A stretch of 64,000 nucleotides of DNA from contig SVBX01000011.1 of NCBI GenBank assembly GCA_015058655.1, positions 36,426 through 100,425 of the forward strand. The letters run 5' to 3'. Below are positions 16,682 to 25,517 of this stretch, piece after piece. Position 1 is the first letter of the stretch. Each line of letters starts with the position of its first letter. A program made the translations under genes and the position numbers. This stretch comes from Pseudoselenomonas ruminantium. Its GTDB lineage: Bacteria > Bacillota > Negativicutes > Selenomonadales > Selenomonadaceae. A model generated the notes under the pieces. It was given only the letters and a program-made list of their open reading frames with translations, ran no database searches and had not been told where the DNA came from.

Positions 16682-17445
16682 GCGAAGTAACATTTGATTT
16701 TGAAGGACGTAATTTTGCAGTTATAGGAGCTTCTTCTGGTATGGGAAGGCAAGTAGCGGAGGAACTTGCACTTGCTGGTGCTAATGTCTTGGCTGTCGGC
16801 AGAGATAAGACAAGGCTGCTGGAGTTGCAGAGTTTGGAGCCTGAGCGTATTAGTTGTGTACAACTAGATGTAATAAGTGCAGGCAAATCGGAATGGATTG
16901 AGGTGCTTGATGCATTTGTGGCAGCCAATGGGAAACTGAATGGCGGTGTTTACGCGGCCGGAATTACTGCATTGACTCCTTTACGATTATTTGATGATGA
17001 ACTGGCGCAGCGCATTCTCTCTACTTCATTGTGGGGATGGATTCATTTTTTGCAATATGTCAGCAAAAAAAGATTTTCTATGCCGGGGGCATCTTATGTT
17101 GTATTTTCTTCTGCTGGTGCAGACTCAGCTGAAAGTGGCATGACAGCTTATGATGCAGCTAAGGCAGGGGTCAGGGCTGCCATGAAAGTGGCGGCATTGG
17201 AATTAAGTAAAAAAAGTCATAGGGTAAATAGTATTAGTCCTGGCTGGGTTGGGACTAGGATGACCCAGCAATATGATAATGAGGCAGGAGCGAGTAAGCG
17301 TGTTTTTGACCGTCATCTGCTTGGTCTTGGGAAGCCGGAGGATGTCAGTGGCATGGTACTTTTTCTTTTAAGTGATCGTGCTAGATGGATAACGGGAGCA
17401 GATATTCTGGTTGATGGGGGATATTTGCGTGGAGCTTACAGATAA
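16678..17445 (+). CDS. Short-chain dehydrogenase/reductase, FabG-like
   Basis: The 255-residue protein has a Rossmann N-terminus with IGASSGMGR, an adenine-pocket segment (LDV), an Ser in VVFSSAGAD and the catalytic YDAAKAG (Tyr-xxx-Lys). It ends with the family signature ITGADILVDGGY. The ATG at 16678 overlaps the KASIII stop. It is probably a 3-oxoacyl-ACP reductase acting on the KASIII product, though a sugar or other ketone substrate is possible. Confidence 0.85.
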   Translation: MSEVTFDFEGRNFAVIGASSGMGRQVAEELALAGANVLAVGRDKTRLLELQSLEPERISCVQLDVISAGKSEWIEVLDAFVAANGKLNGGVYAAGITALTPLRLFDDELAQRILSTSLWGWIHFLQYVSKKRFSMPGASYVVFSSAGADSAESGMTAYDAAKAGVRAAMKVAALELSKKSHRVNSISPGWVGTRMTQQYDNEAGASKRVFDRHLLGLGKPEDVSGMVLFLLSDRARWITGADILVDGGYLRGAYR

Positions 17446-17454
17446 GGAGGTGGA

Positions 17455-17472
17455 GTATGCTATAAAGCATAC
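17455..17472 (+). promoter_or_regulatory. Hairpin and two-codon ORF ahead of the 17481 gene
   Basis: The strong ribosome site AAGGAGG (17444-17450) is ideally spaced for ATG-CTA-TAA at 17457-17465, a two-codon open frame. The same bases form a perfect hairpin GTATGCT-ATAA-AGCATAC (17455-17472). The real gene start at 17481 has no other ribosome site, and folding the hairpin would shorten the 30-base spacing to about 12. Confidence 0.45.
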
Positions 17473-17480
17473 GATTCAAT

Positions 17481-18341
17481 ATGGATGATTTTAGCAATGT
17501 AATAGCGACTATACAAAAGGGCTTTGGTAAAGAGTTAATAAATAAAATATTTGGTGCTGTTTCCACAGTTTATAATGACAGTGATTATATCAATACGAAA
17601 CGCGCTAAGCATCAGATTATGAAAGAGATTTCAGAAGACGCGAGATGGAGTGCACTTGAGAGATATGCCATTGTAGACAATATTGATACCATTTCCAAAC
17701 AGTTTGCGAATGTACTGGATATTTGTAAACGGGCTGGAGAAATAATGAACCAATCTGATAGAGCGAAGGATTACAATAACCTAGATGAAGAATGGGTTGC
17801 AAAATTCAAGGAATGTTCGAAGAATGCGTCCAGCGATAATATACGGCAGATGTGGGCAAAATTATTAGCTGAAAGGGTGGAGAATAACAAAGGGATTACG
17901 AAGTCACTTTTGAACACATTATCTTTGCTGGAAAGCTATCAAGCAAAATGCTTTACAACAGTGTCTGCGTTTCGCTTAATATTGAATGATGGCGATGAAC
18001 AAAGAGTGTGTGTTATTTTTCCACATGACATTATAAACAAGTATTTCGATTATGTTACATTTGACACGCTGGTTGAATTAGACAATTTGGGGTTAATAAG
18101 GTATTCTCACATAGGGAGAGCCATTATAAAAAGAAAAATGATTCACGGCATATGGGAAAACAGAAAAATTTCAATAGCAAATAAAGATGACATACCTGAA
18201 ATCGTGCTAGGTAAAATAAATTTAACACATTCAGGTGAGACACTAGCCTCCATTATTGCTGAAACAGTAGATGAAAAAATATTTGTAGATGTGATAGGAG
18301 AATATTGCCAGAAATGTCATTATGACTTCCAGATAGAATGA
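17481..18341 (+). CDS. DUF2806-like protein of unknown function
   Basis: This 286-residue, mostly helical protein has no membrane segment. The region DNIRQMWAKLLAERVENN followed by KSLLNTLSLLESYQAKCF resembles the DUF2806/TIGR03899 family, whose role is unknown to me. It sits on the same strand inside the acyl-assembly cluster, with its stop overlapping the frame of the second KASIII (ATGA). Its codon use is AT-rich like its neighbours. Nothing in it suggests lipid chemistry; it could be a passenger gene. Confidence 0.7.
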   Translation: MDDFSNVIATIQKGFGKELINKIFGAVSTVYNDSDYINTKRAKHQIMKEISEDARWSALERYAIVDNIDTISKQFANVLDICKRAGEIMNQSDRAKDYNNLDEEWVAKFKECSKNASSDNIRQMWAKLLAERVENNKGITKSLLNTLSLLESYQAKCFTTVSAFRLILNDGDEQRVCVIFPHDIINKYFDYVTFDTLVELDNLGLIRYSHIGRAIIKRKMIHGIWENRKISIANKDDIPEIVLGKINLTHSGETLASIIAETVDEKIFVDVIGEYCQKCHYDFQIE

Positions 18342-18358
18342 TGCCTAGGAGTAATGAT

Positions 18359-19429
18359 ATGATTTCCAGTGTGTTTAGAAATATTAAGATTGCAGGCATT
18401 GCAAGCGTGGCTCCAGTGAAAGAGGTGGATTGCGAATTATATTGTACTAGATTTGGTGAAAAGAATGTCAAGAGAATAATGAAGATGACTGGTGTTAGAA
18501 AGATTCATCGTGCTATAGACGAGCAAACCTCAGGTGATTTGGCTTATGAGGCTGCTGCAAGATTGCTTAGACAGAAGAATGTAAAACCTGACGAAATAGG
18601 CGCAATTGTTTTTTTGACTACATGTCATGATTATATAGTACCTTCTACAGCTGGTGTTATACAAAAACGGTTGGGGGTCACTCAGGATAGCTTGGTATTT
18701 GATATAAATCTTGGGTGTTCTGCCTATGTATATGGTTTGGAAACCATAGCTGCTTTAATGAGTGGCAGCAATATAAAAAAAGCACTATTGCTGACGGCTG
18801 AGACTAATAGCAAGCTCCTTTCTCCAGAGGACAACTCTGTTATGTTGTTTGGAGATGCTGGTTCTGCCACTTTATTAGAAAAAAAAGATGATGCAGGGAC
18901 TATGAGGGTTGCACTAAAAAGCGATGGTAACAGATATGATGCAATTTATGTGCGTGGTGGGGGATTCAGGCATAGGTTTGTTAGCGAGGAAAGGGTAGTG
19001 CAGAGTGATGGTGTATGCAGATCTGATTATGATTTGCATATGGATGGCGGTGAAGTGTTCAATTTTACCATGACTGATGTGGTGGGGCTGTTTAGCGAAT
19101 TTATGGATGAGAATCGCTTATCTATTGAAGACTTCGATTCGTTGGTCTTACATCAAGCGAGCCACTTTGTTCTTAAGCATTTGGCATCTTCGCTAAAAAT
19201 GCCCATGGATAAAGTCCCTTTAAGCTTAGATGAATTTGGTAATACAGGTGCAGCTACAATTCCGCTTACCTTATGCAAAGCGTATGGATATGATGACTCC
19301 AGAATAACTAAAAGAATCTTGGCATCTGGTTTTGGTGTAGGGTTGTCCTGGGGGATAGCTGATTTTCTGGTAAGCCCTAACGATATTATGCCCATAGAAT
19401 ATACGGATGAATATTATAAGGAAGGTTGA
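18359..19429 (+). CDS. 3-oxoacyl-ACP synthase III family protein (second of two)
   Basis: This is a second KASIII-type enzyme, 356 residues from the ATG at 18359, which has AGGAG at a 7-base spacing; in-frame ATGs at 18338 and 18341 are possible. Cys120 lies in NLGCSAYVYG, His265 in LHQASHFV and Asn in EFGNTGAATIP. It is clearly related to the first KASIII but not a recent duplicate. Two KASIII enzymes without a visible FabF-type enzyme suggest one or two rounds of short-chain condensation, or branching starter use. Confidence 0.88.
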   Translation: MISSVFRNIKIAGIASVAPVKEVDCELYCTRFGEKNVKRIMKMTGVRKIHRAIDEQTSGDLAYEAAARLLRQKNVKPDEIGAIVFLTTCHDYIVPSTAGVIQKRLGVTQDSLVFDINLGCSAYVYGLETIAALMSGSNIKKALLLTAETNSKLLSPEDNSVMLFGDAGSATLLEKKDDAGTMRVALKSDGNRYDAIYVRGGGFRHRFVSEERVVQSDGVCRSDYDLHMDGGEVFNFTMTDVVGLFSEFMDENRLSIEDFDSLVLHQASHFVLKHLASSLKMPMDKVPLSLDEFGNTGAATIPLTLCKAYGYDDSRITKRILASGFGVGLSWGIADFLVSPNDIMPIEYTDEYYKEG

Positions 19430-19439
19430 TTTGGTTATT

Positions 19440-19691
19440 ATGACAAATGTGGAAGTATATACGGATATATTCAAGCGTGTTTTTGAGATAAGTGACAATA
19501 CTGGTAAAATTGAAACCTTGAAATATCAGGAAATACCAGAGTGGGATTCGGTAGGGCACATGGAACTTATCTCTGAGATTGAAGATGCTTTCGATATAGA
19601 GTTTGAGACAGAGGACATTATCGAATTCTCCAGCTATCAGAAAGGCCAGGAAATACTGGCTGCTAATTATGGCATAGATTTTACGGCTTAA
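19440..19691 (+). CDS. Acyl carrier protein (second of two)
   Basis: This is an acidic protein of about 83 residues with IPEWDSVGHMELISEIEDAF, where the Ser is the phosphopantetheine site, and the following FDIEFETEDI helix is typical of ACPs. A TTG at 19431 has better spacing to AAGGAAGG than the ATG at 19440, so the start is uncertain by three codons. It lies between KASIII and the dehydratase and is more ACP-like than the first carrier. Confidence 0.88.
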   Translation: MTNVEVYTDIFKRVFEISDNTGKIETLKYQEIPEWDSVGHMELISEIEDAFDIEFETEDIIEFSSYQKGQEILAANYGIDFTA

Positions 19692-19715
19692 GTTGCAGGG
19701 AGAGAAGGTATTCTT

Positions 19716-20168
19716 ATGCACTTATCAAGTGATGAAGTGAAGCAGTATCATACCATGCGGGGACCGTTTTTGCTGATAGATGAAATTGAGTATGTGGAGC
19801 CAGGTGTAGAGGCAGTAGGCAAAAAAAAACTTCCTGAAGATGAATGGTTCTTCATAAATCATTTTCCTGGTAATCCTGTTATGCCCGGGGTCCTGCAGCT
19901 TGAAGCTATGAATCAAACAGGGGCCATTATCATCAAGACGTTGCCAGAATATAGAGATCGCACTATTTATTTTGTCAGTGTGAAAAACTTGAAAAGCATC
20001 ACGGCTGTAAGACCAGGCAAGGATTTAATGCTGAAAGTCAAACTGGAAAGCCTCAAGCACGGCATTGCTAAGTTCCATGGCGAGGCGTATGTAGGGGAGC
20101 AAATCGTATCTCGTGCAGATTTCGTAATGGGCGTATCAGGTGAATTCCTGAGTCCTATAGTTGGATGA
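19716..20168 (+). CDS. 3-hydroxyacyl-ACP dehydratase, FabZ-like
   Basis: This 150-residue hot-dog-fold protein has the FabZ signature FINHFPGNPVMPGVLQLEAM, containing the catalytic His and Glu. It should dehydrate a 3-hydroxyacyl-ACP to the enoyl form. A starting segment with MRGPFLLIDEI is also typical. It lies between ACP and FabG-like genes. No enoyl reductase is seen in the cluster, so the product may stay unsaturated, or hydroxy if dehydration is partial. Confidence 0.9.
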   Translation: MHLSSDEVKQYHTMRGPFLLIDEIEYVEPGVEAVGKKKLPEDEWFFINHFPGNPVMPGVLQLEAMNQTGAIIIKTLPEYRDRTIYFVSVKNLKSITAVRPGKDLMLKVKLESLKHGIAKFHGEAYVGEQIVSRADFVMGVSGEFLSPIVG

Positions 20169-20185
20169 TGGTAGGGGGGTTGCAA

Positions 20186-20926
20186 ATGGCAGAGGGTAAG
20201 AATGCTGTTGTGACAGGAAGCAATCGCGGTATAGGCAGAGCAATAGTCAGGAAGCTGGCGCAGGCTGGCTATAATGTATGGGCCTGTGCCAGGCAGGAGA
20301 GTGAGGCGTTTGAGGCTGAGTGCGCGGCTATTGCTTCTGAGTTCTCTGTCTGGGTGCGCCCCGTGTATTTTGATTTATCTGATGAAGATGCAGTCAAGGC
20401 AGGGGCAAAAAGCATCACAAGGGAAAAATTATTCATTGACGTGTTGGTGAACAACGCAGGCGTAATTGGCCAGGCCGGTCTGTTTACCATGACCAGAATA
20501 GAAGACATACGAGCTCAGTTCGATATTAACTTTTTCAATCAGCTCATCTTTATGCAAGTTATAGCGAAGCATATGATGAAGCGTAAACAGGGCAGTATCG
20601 TTAATATGGCATCTATATCTGCATTGGATGGCTATGGCATCCAGTTGGGGTATGTGTCCAGCAAGGCGGCAATGGTCGGTGCAACCAAGAGATTGGCACG
20701 TGAACTTGCTCCCTTCCATATACGTGTAAATGCTGTGGCACCGGGGATGGTGAATACAGATATGGCAGCATTGATGACAGAAGAGCAGAAGGCGGAGGTG
20801 TTGGAGCGCATCATTATGAAACGTCCGGCAGAGACGGAGGAAATCGCAGATGCTGTTCTGTTTCTAGCCTCGGAGCAAAGCCGGTATATCACTGGACAAA
20901 TCGTGCGTGTGGATGGGGGGATGTGA
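20186..20926 (+). CDS. Short-chain dehydrogenase/reductase, FabG-like (second)
   Basis: The 246-residue protein starts at the ATG 20186, which has GGGGGG upstream; in-frame ATGs at 20165 and 20168 are less likely. It has TGSNRGIGR (nucleotide motif), VNNAGVIGQ, NMASISALDGYG and the catalytic YVSSKAA (Tyr-xxx-Lys), and ends ITGQIVRVDGGM. This is a standard FabG form, closer to 3-oxoacyl-ACP reductases than the 16678 protein. Its stop overlaps the following frame. Confidence 0.9.
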   Translation: MAEGKNAVVTGSNRGIGRAIVRKLAQAGYNVWACARQESEAFEAECAAIASEFSVWVRPVYFDLSDEDAVKAGAKSITREKLFIDVLVNNAGVIGQAGLFTMTRIEDIRAQFDINFFNQLIFMQVIAKHMMKRKQGSIVNMASISALDGYGIQLGYVSSKAAMVGATKRLARELAPFHIRVNAVAPGMVNTDMAALMTEEQKAEVLERIIMKRPAETEEIADAVLFLASEQSRYITGQIVRVDGGM

Positions 20927-20928
20927 TT

Positions 20929-21786
20929 ATGCAGGCTGACGGATTGGCAGAGAAATATACAGAAATAGAAAACCATGCCCGAAATATGCGTAAATTAGGG
21001 CTTGATATGGCACTGAATGCAGGAGATTCCGCCGCGCATTTTGGTGGAGGCATGTCCTTGGTTGATATATTGGCAGTCCTCTATTTTGGTGTAATGAATA
21101 CAAAGGATAAAGGCATGAAAGATCCCCAGCGTGACCGCTTTATCCTGAGCAAGGGTCATGGTGTTTTGGGCTATTATGCGGCATTGGTGGAGGCTGGATT
21201 GGCGCCGATGTCAGCTATTGACACCTTTGAGCACGATGAAGGGATTTTCTTTGGGCATCCTGTCATCAATAGAGAGGCAGGCATTGAGTTCAGCAATGGC
21301 AGCCTTGGCATGGGGTTAGCATTGGGAATTGGCGTGGCTATTGCAAATCGCAAACGAGGCTATGGCAATAAAGTTTATGTTCTGCTTGGAGATGGTGAAT
21401 GCAATGAAGGCTCTGTATGGGAAGCCTTTATGGCGGCCCCTCAGTATAAGCTGAAAAATTTGGTAGCTATCATAGATAAAAATACATATCAGCTGGGCGG
21501 GGAAAATGCTGAAATCATGTCTATTGATGACATAGCAAATAAGCTAAGGGCTTTCAACTGGGAAGTGCGTGAATGCGATGGGCATGATGTGCCGGAATTA
21601 TATAACGATATGACAAAAACATATGAGGAAGAGCGTCCCTTGGCTATCGTTGCTCATACTGTTAAAGGAAAGGGCTTTGCGTTTGCGGAGGGAAATAACA
21701 GCTGGCATCACGCTGTTATGACACAAAAGCAATATGAGCTGGCTGTGCAGGAATTGAATAAGTGTCAGGCAGGTGAGGCTAAATGA
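20929..21786 (+). CDS. Transketolase, N-terminal (thiamine diphosphate-binding) subunit
   Basis: This 285-residue protein is the first half of a split transketolase. The thiamine diphosphate motif GDGECNEGSVWEA lies at about residue 160, with SKGHGVLGYYAAL and SLGMGLALG earlier. Together with the next gene it should move a two-carbon ketol unit between sugar phosphates, or to an aldehyde acceptor. The ATG at 20929 has GGGGGG at 8 bases; a GTG at 20923 is possible. Its position amid acyl-assembly genes instead of pentose genes is unusual. Confidence 0.9.
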   Translation: MQADGLAEKYTEIENHARNMRKLGLDMALNAGDSAAHFGGGMSLVDILAVLYFGVMNTKDKGMKDPQRDRFILSKGHGVLGYYAALVEAGLAPMSAIDTFEHDEGIFFGHPVINREAGIEFSNGSLGMGLALGIGVAIANRKRGYGNKVYVLLGDGECNEGSVWEAFMAAPQYKLKNLVAIIDKNTYQLGGENAEIMSIDDIANKLRAFNWEVRECDGHDVPELYNDMTKTYEEERPLAIVAHTVKGKGFAFAEGNNSWHHAVMTQKQYELAVQELNKCQAGEAK

Positions 21787-22748
21787 TGGAGTATAGCAGC
21801 AAGAATGCTCGCAAATGGTCGCGTATGGGTGAGCGCCCAGTGTTTGGCCTGACTGTCCTTGAGATGGCCAAGGAGCATAAGGATATAATTGCCTTGGCGG
21901 CTGATGTTGCCAGTTCTGCTGGTTTGGAACGTATGAAGATGACGCTTCCGGAACAGTTCCTTGATACGGGTATTGCTGAGCAAAATATGATGGGGATTGC
22001 TGCGGGGCTGGCTAGCGAGGGATATCGGGTTGTGACTACGACATTCGCGCCGTTTCAGTCTATGCGTTGCTTGGAACAGATTCGCGTGAATCTGGGCTAT
22101 ATGGGCGCAAAGGTGTGCATGGCAGGTCTGGCCAGTGGTTTTGCCTATGGGGAGTTGGGCAACACACATTGCTGCTTTGAGGATGTGGCCATTATGCGAG
22201 CAATTCCCAATATAGCGGTGGTTTCCCCAGCAGATTGCATGGAGGTGGCCAAAACGGTGGAGGCGGCTCTGCAACATGACACATCTGTCTATATCCGTTT
22301 GATGGGTAAGAAGGATGTGCCTGTGGTCTATGCTGAAGATTATGATTTTCAGCTGGGCAAAGCAATCACCTTGCGCGAAGGCGTTGATGTCGCTATCGTA
22401 GCGACGGGTACGATGGTCGCTAGGTCTTTGCAGGCAGCTGATATCCTGGATCAGCAGGGGATTTCTGCCACCGTCGTGGATATGCATACCATCAAGCCGC
22501 TGGATACAGGTTGCCTGGACAAGTTGTGCGAGCACAATCTGTTAGTGACCGTAGAGGAGCATAATGTCTGCGGTGGGCTTGGGAGTGCAGTGGCAGAGTA
22601 TCTGGCTCCGAAAAAAGAGCGTCCGCCACATCTGTTGATTGGTGTAGAGGACTTTTTCCCTCATGCTGGCAGTTACGAATATGTCCTGCAGCAGTGTGGC
22701 TTGACTGCGGAACAGATTGCGGCTCGCATTCGTGATCTTTGCCGTTGA
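21783..22748 (+). CDS. Transketolase, C-terminal subunit
   Basis: This is the second half of the split transketolase, 321 residues, with the pyrimidine-binding domain (DTGIAEQNMMGIAAGLA, then TFAPFQSMRCLEQIR) and a C-terminal domain (VTVEEHNVCGGLGSAV). The Glu in GIAEQNM is the expected cofactor-activating residue. The start overlaps the previous stop (ATGA), so the two subunits are coupled in a 1:1 arrangement. A second split pair lies at 44862-46588. Confidence 0.9.
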   Translation: MMEYSSKNARKWSRMGERPVFGLTVLEMAKEHKDIIALAADVASSAGLERMKMTLPEQFLDTGIAEQNMMGIAAGLASEGYRVVTTTFAPFQSMRCLEQIRVNLGYMGAKVCMAGLASGFAYGELGNTHCCFEDVAIMRAIPNIAVVSPADCMEVAKTVEAALQHDTSVYIRLMGKKDVPVVYAEDYDFQLGKAITLREGVDVAIVATGTMVARSLQAADILDQQGISATVVDMHTIKPLDTGCLDKLCEHNLLVTVEEHNVCGGLGSAVAEYLAPKKERPPHLLIGVEDFFPHAGSYEYVLQQCGLTAEQIAARIRDLCR

Positions 22749-22808
22749 AGGCTATGCAATATATACATGGGAGGATACGCTATTCTCCTATAGAAAGCAG
22801 TGATACTC

Positions 22809-24005
22809 ATGCAGCAAGAAACGCAGAAAATTGAATACCTGATTGGCAGCGAGAAGATGTTGGCAGATATGCCTTTGTTGCCGTCATTGCCCATTTTTTC
22901 TGACCTTGCACTGTCTTTTTTGGAAGGGCTTTCCAAGCGGCTGCTGCATAGCAAGGAGGCCAAGGCCTATGGCGATGTGGTGGCTTATGGTTTCTGGGTG
23001 CGCCGCGCATATATGGGCAAGGTACGCAAGCGTTATGCCGGTGAGGCAGAACGCCGCCTGGGACGCGGTGTTGCTTTCCATATAGCTCCTTCCAATATCC
23101 CCGTTCAGTTTGCGGTTTCACTGACTTATGCTTTACTGGCAGGGAATGCTTCGGTAGTGCGGGTGTCCGGCAAGGAATTCCCGCAGGTTGATATCATTTG
23201 CGAGACGATATCGACAGTCATTCGCGAGGAATGCCCTGATGTTGCACCTTATATCTGCGTTGTTCGCTATGGGCATGATGATTTGGTGACGCAAAAACTG
23301 TCCGCAATTTGCGATATCCGCATGATTTGGGGGGGGGACCGCACAATCGAGGCCATCCGCCGGGCACAGGTGGGGCCGCGCTGTCTTGATCTTGGCTTTG
23401 CGGACAGGTATTCCCTGGCAGTGTTCGATGCGGAGGCCTATCTGGAGATGGACAGGGCAACCGTGGCGCATGCTTTCTACAATGATACGTACTACGTAGA
23501 CCAGAATGCCTGCAGCTCGCCCAGGCTGATTGTCTGGACAGGCAACAGGATTGCAGAAGCGCAAGAGGCTTTCTGGGGGGCGCTGGCCCCGCTCGTGGCA
23601 GAAAGATATGAGATGAGCGATATCGCTGCCTCGGAAAAATTGCTGCACACGACGCTATGTGCTGCAAAGCATCCGGGCGTAAGGGAGATTAAGCATGACA
23701 ATCTGGTGGTCCGCCTGGAATTGCCGGAGATTTATGCAGATGTGATGGCTTATGAGGGCAATTGTGGCTATTTCCTGGAGTACAGCACACGGGATTTACA
23801 GGAAATTTTACCTTTGCTACGCAAGAAATGCCAGACCATTACATATCTGGGAACATTGGCTGAAAGACTGAGGGCAATGGTTGTCGAGCATGGCGTTAGG
23901 GGCGTTGATAGGATAGTACCGGTGGGACGGGGCATGGATATGGTCTTTGTTTGGGACGGCATTGACTTGCCGTTGGCTTTGTCCAGGATCGTCAGCGATG
24001 TGTGA
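22809..24005 (+). CDS. Acyl-CoA/acyl-protein reductase, LuxC family
   Basis: The 398-residue protein resembles LuxC, which reduces an activated acyl group to an aldehyde with NADPH. The nucleotide-binding region is at HIAPSNIPVQFAVSLTYALLAGN, and the expected active-site Cys is Cys235 in DQNACSSPRLI. WGGDRTIEAIRR follows the family pattern. The ATG 22809 is preceded by an in-frame GTG at 22800. The LuxE-like gene at 25518 supports pairing: LuxE activates and LuxC reduces. Confidence 0.85.
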   Translation: MQQETQKIEYLIGSEKMLADMPLLPSLPIFSDLALSFLEGLSKRLLHSKEAKAYGDVVAYGFWVRRAYMGKVRKRYAGEAERRLGRGVAFHIAPSNIPVQFAVSLTYALLAGNASVVRVSGKEFPQVDIICETISTVIREECPDVAPYICVVRYGHDDLVTQKLSAICDIRMIWGGDRTIEAIRRAQVGPRCLDLGFADRYSLAVFDAEAYLEMDRATVAHAFYNDTYYVDQNACSSPRLIVWTGNRIAEAQEAFWGALAPLVAERYEMSDIAASEKLLHTTLCAAKHPGVREIKHDNLVVRLELPEIYADVMAYEGNCGYFLEYSTRDLQEILPLLRKKCQTITYLGTLAERLRAMVVEHGVRGVDRIVPVGRGMDMVFVWDGIDLPLALSRIVSDV

Positions 24006-24089
24006 AGGCATGGTTGTGTTTGGTTTATGTGTGTATCCAGGCTTAGGTTCACATAGGTAAGCATATTGCAACAGAGTGGAGGCAGATTG

Positions 24090-25496
24090 ATGTTTTTGGA
24101 ACTGGAAAAGCACAGGGAAAGCACAGCATTGCTAACAGAGAACAATCACCTGTTATATGGGGAGTTGTCGGATTTGTCAAGGCAGATCTATCAGTCCGTA
24201 GGCTACAGGTCGCTGGTTTTCCATTTTTGCACAAACACGTCTGCCTCGATAGCTGGATACGTGGGTTTCATCAATGGGCGGGCTGTGCCAGTGATGCTGG
24301 ATGCAAAGCTGGATGCTGAACTTGCAGCGCATCTGGTAGAGCTTTATCAACCGAAGTTCCTGTGGCTGCCGGAAGCGAGGGCTAGAGAATTCTCTGGGAA
24401 TGATGTTCTGCATCAAGGAGAATATGTGTTGCTTTCCCGTGAAGTGGAGTCGCCTTTCTCGCTCCATGATGATCTTGCCTTGCTGATGACAACGTCAGGT
24501 TCTACCGGCTCGCCGAAGTTGGTGAGGCAAAGCTATCGTAATCTCCAGGCCAATACGCGCTCCATCATCGAGTATCTTGGAATAGATGCGCAGGAACGGG
24601 CCGTTACGAACTTGCCCATGCATTATGTGTATGGCCTCTCCATCATCAATAGTCACCTGCAGGTAGGAGCGTCGTTGGTAGTGACAGAGCGGACTCTATT
24701 TGACCGCGAGTTCTGGCATTTGATGCGTGAGCAGGAGGTCACGAGCTTTGCCGGAGTGCCGTACACATACGCGATGCTAGCGAAGTTGCGTTTCTTCCGC
24801 ATGAAGCTGCCTCATTTAAAGACGCTGACCCAAGCTGGGGGGAAGCTGGATACGGAGCTGCATCAGGCATTTGCTGACTGGGCCAAGACGCAGGGCAAAC
24901 GTTTTGTGGTGATGTATGGTGCAGCCGAGGCCACGGCACGCATGGGCTATTTGCCTCCTGAACTGTCATTGGATAAAGCAGGTTCTATGGGGAAGGCAAT
25001 TCCTGGAGGTCGGTTCGAGCTTGTGGACGAGTCTGGCAATCTCATCAGCGAGGTGGGGGCAACGGGCGAGTTGGTCTACTATGGTGAGAATGTGACCATG
25101 GGCTATGCAGAGAGTGGTGCTGATTTGGCGAGGGGAGATGAGCGGCAGGGACGCTATGAGACTGGTGATATGGCGAGATGTGATGCTGATGGAATATATA
25201 CCATTGTGGGGCGCAGGAAACGCTTCCTGAAGATTTTCGGCAAGCGCACGAACTTAGAGGAAGTCGAGCATTTGCTTCGTCAGCATTTTTCTGTGGTGGA
25301 GTTGGCATGTGCAGGGCAGGATGATTTGATGCGTATATACACGTCCGAGAGAGGCATTGCTGATGAAATCGTGCCGTATCTCGCGATTAAACTTGGGCTA
25401 CACCCATCGGCTTTTCGTGTACATCTAGTGCATGAGATTCCGAAGAACGCGGCAGGTAAAGTTGCCTATGGGGAACTGGAGCACATTGGCGTATGA
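24090..25496 (+). CDS. AMP-forming acyl/aryl ligase
   Basis: The 468-residue ANL-superfamily adenylating enzyme should activate a carboxylic acid with ATP and load it on CoA, ACP or LuxC. It has the P-loop LMTTSGSTGSPKLV, the motif YGAAEATARMGYL, the hinge ETGDMARCDADGIYTIVGRRKRF (split here across A7/A8), and the C-terminal catalytic Lys in IPKNAAGKVAY. The ATG at 24090 has GTGGAGG upstream; a TTG at 24066 is less likely. It lies between LuxC and LuxE genes; the acid substrate is not readable. Confidence 0.87.
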   Translation: MFLELEKHRESTALLTENNHLLYGELSDLSRQIYQSVGYRSLVFHFCTNTSASIAGYVGFINGRAVPVMLDAKLDAELAAHLVELYQPKFLWLPEARAREFSGNDVLHQGEYVLLSREVESPFSLHDDLALLMTTSGSTGSPKLVRQSYRNLQANTRSIIEYLGIDAQERAVTNLPMHYVYGLSIINSHLQVGASLVVTERTLFDREFWHLMREQEVTSFAGVPYTYAMLAKLRFFRMKLPHLKTLTQAGGKLDTELHQAFADWAKTQGKRFVVMYGAAEATARMGYLPPELSLDKAGSMGKAIPGGRFELVDESGNLISEVGATGELVYYGENVTMGYAESGADLARGDERQGRYETGDMARCDADGIYTIVGRRKRFLKIFGKRTNLEEVEHLLRQHFSVVELACAGQDDLMRIYTSERGIADEIVPYLAIKLGLHPSAFRVHLVHEIPKNAAGKVAYGELEHIGV

Positions 25497-25517
25497 GTTT
25501 TGACCGGAGGGTAGATA

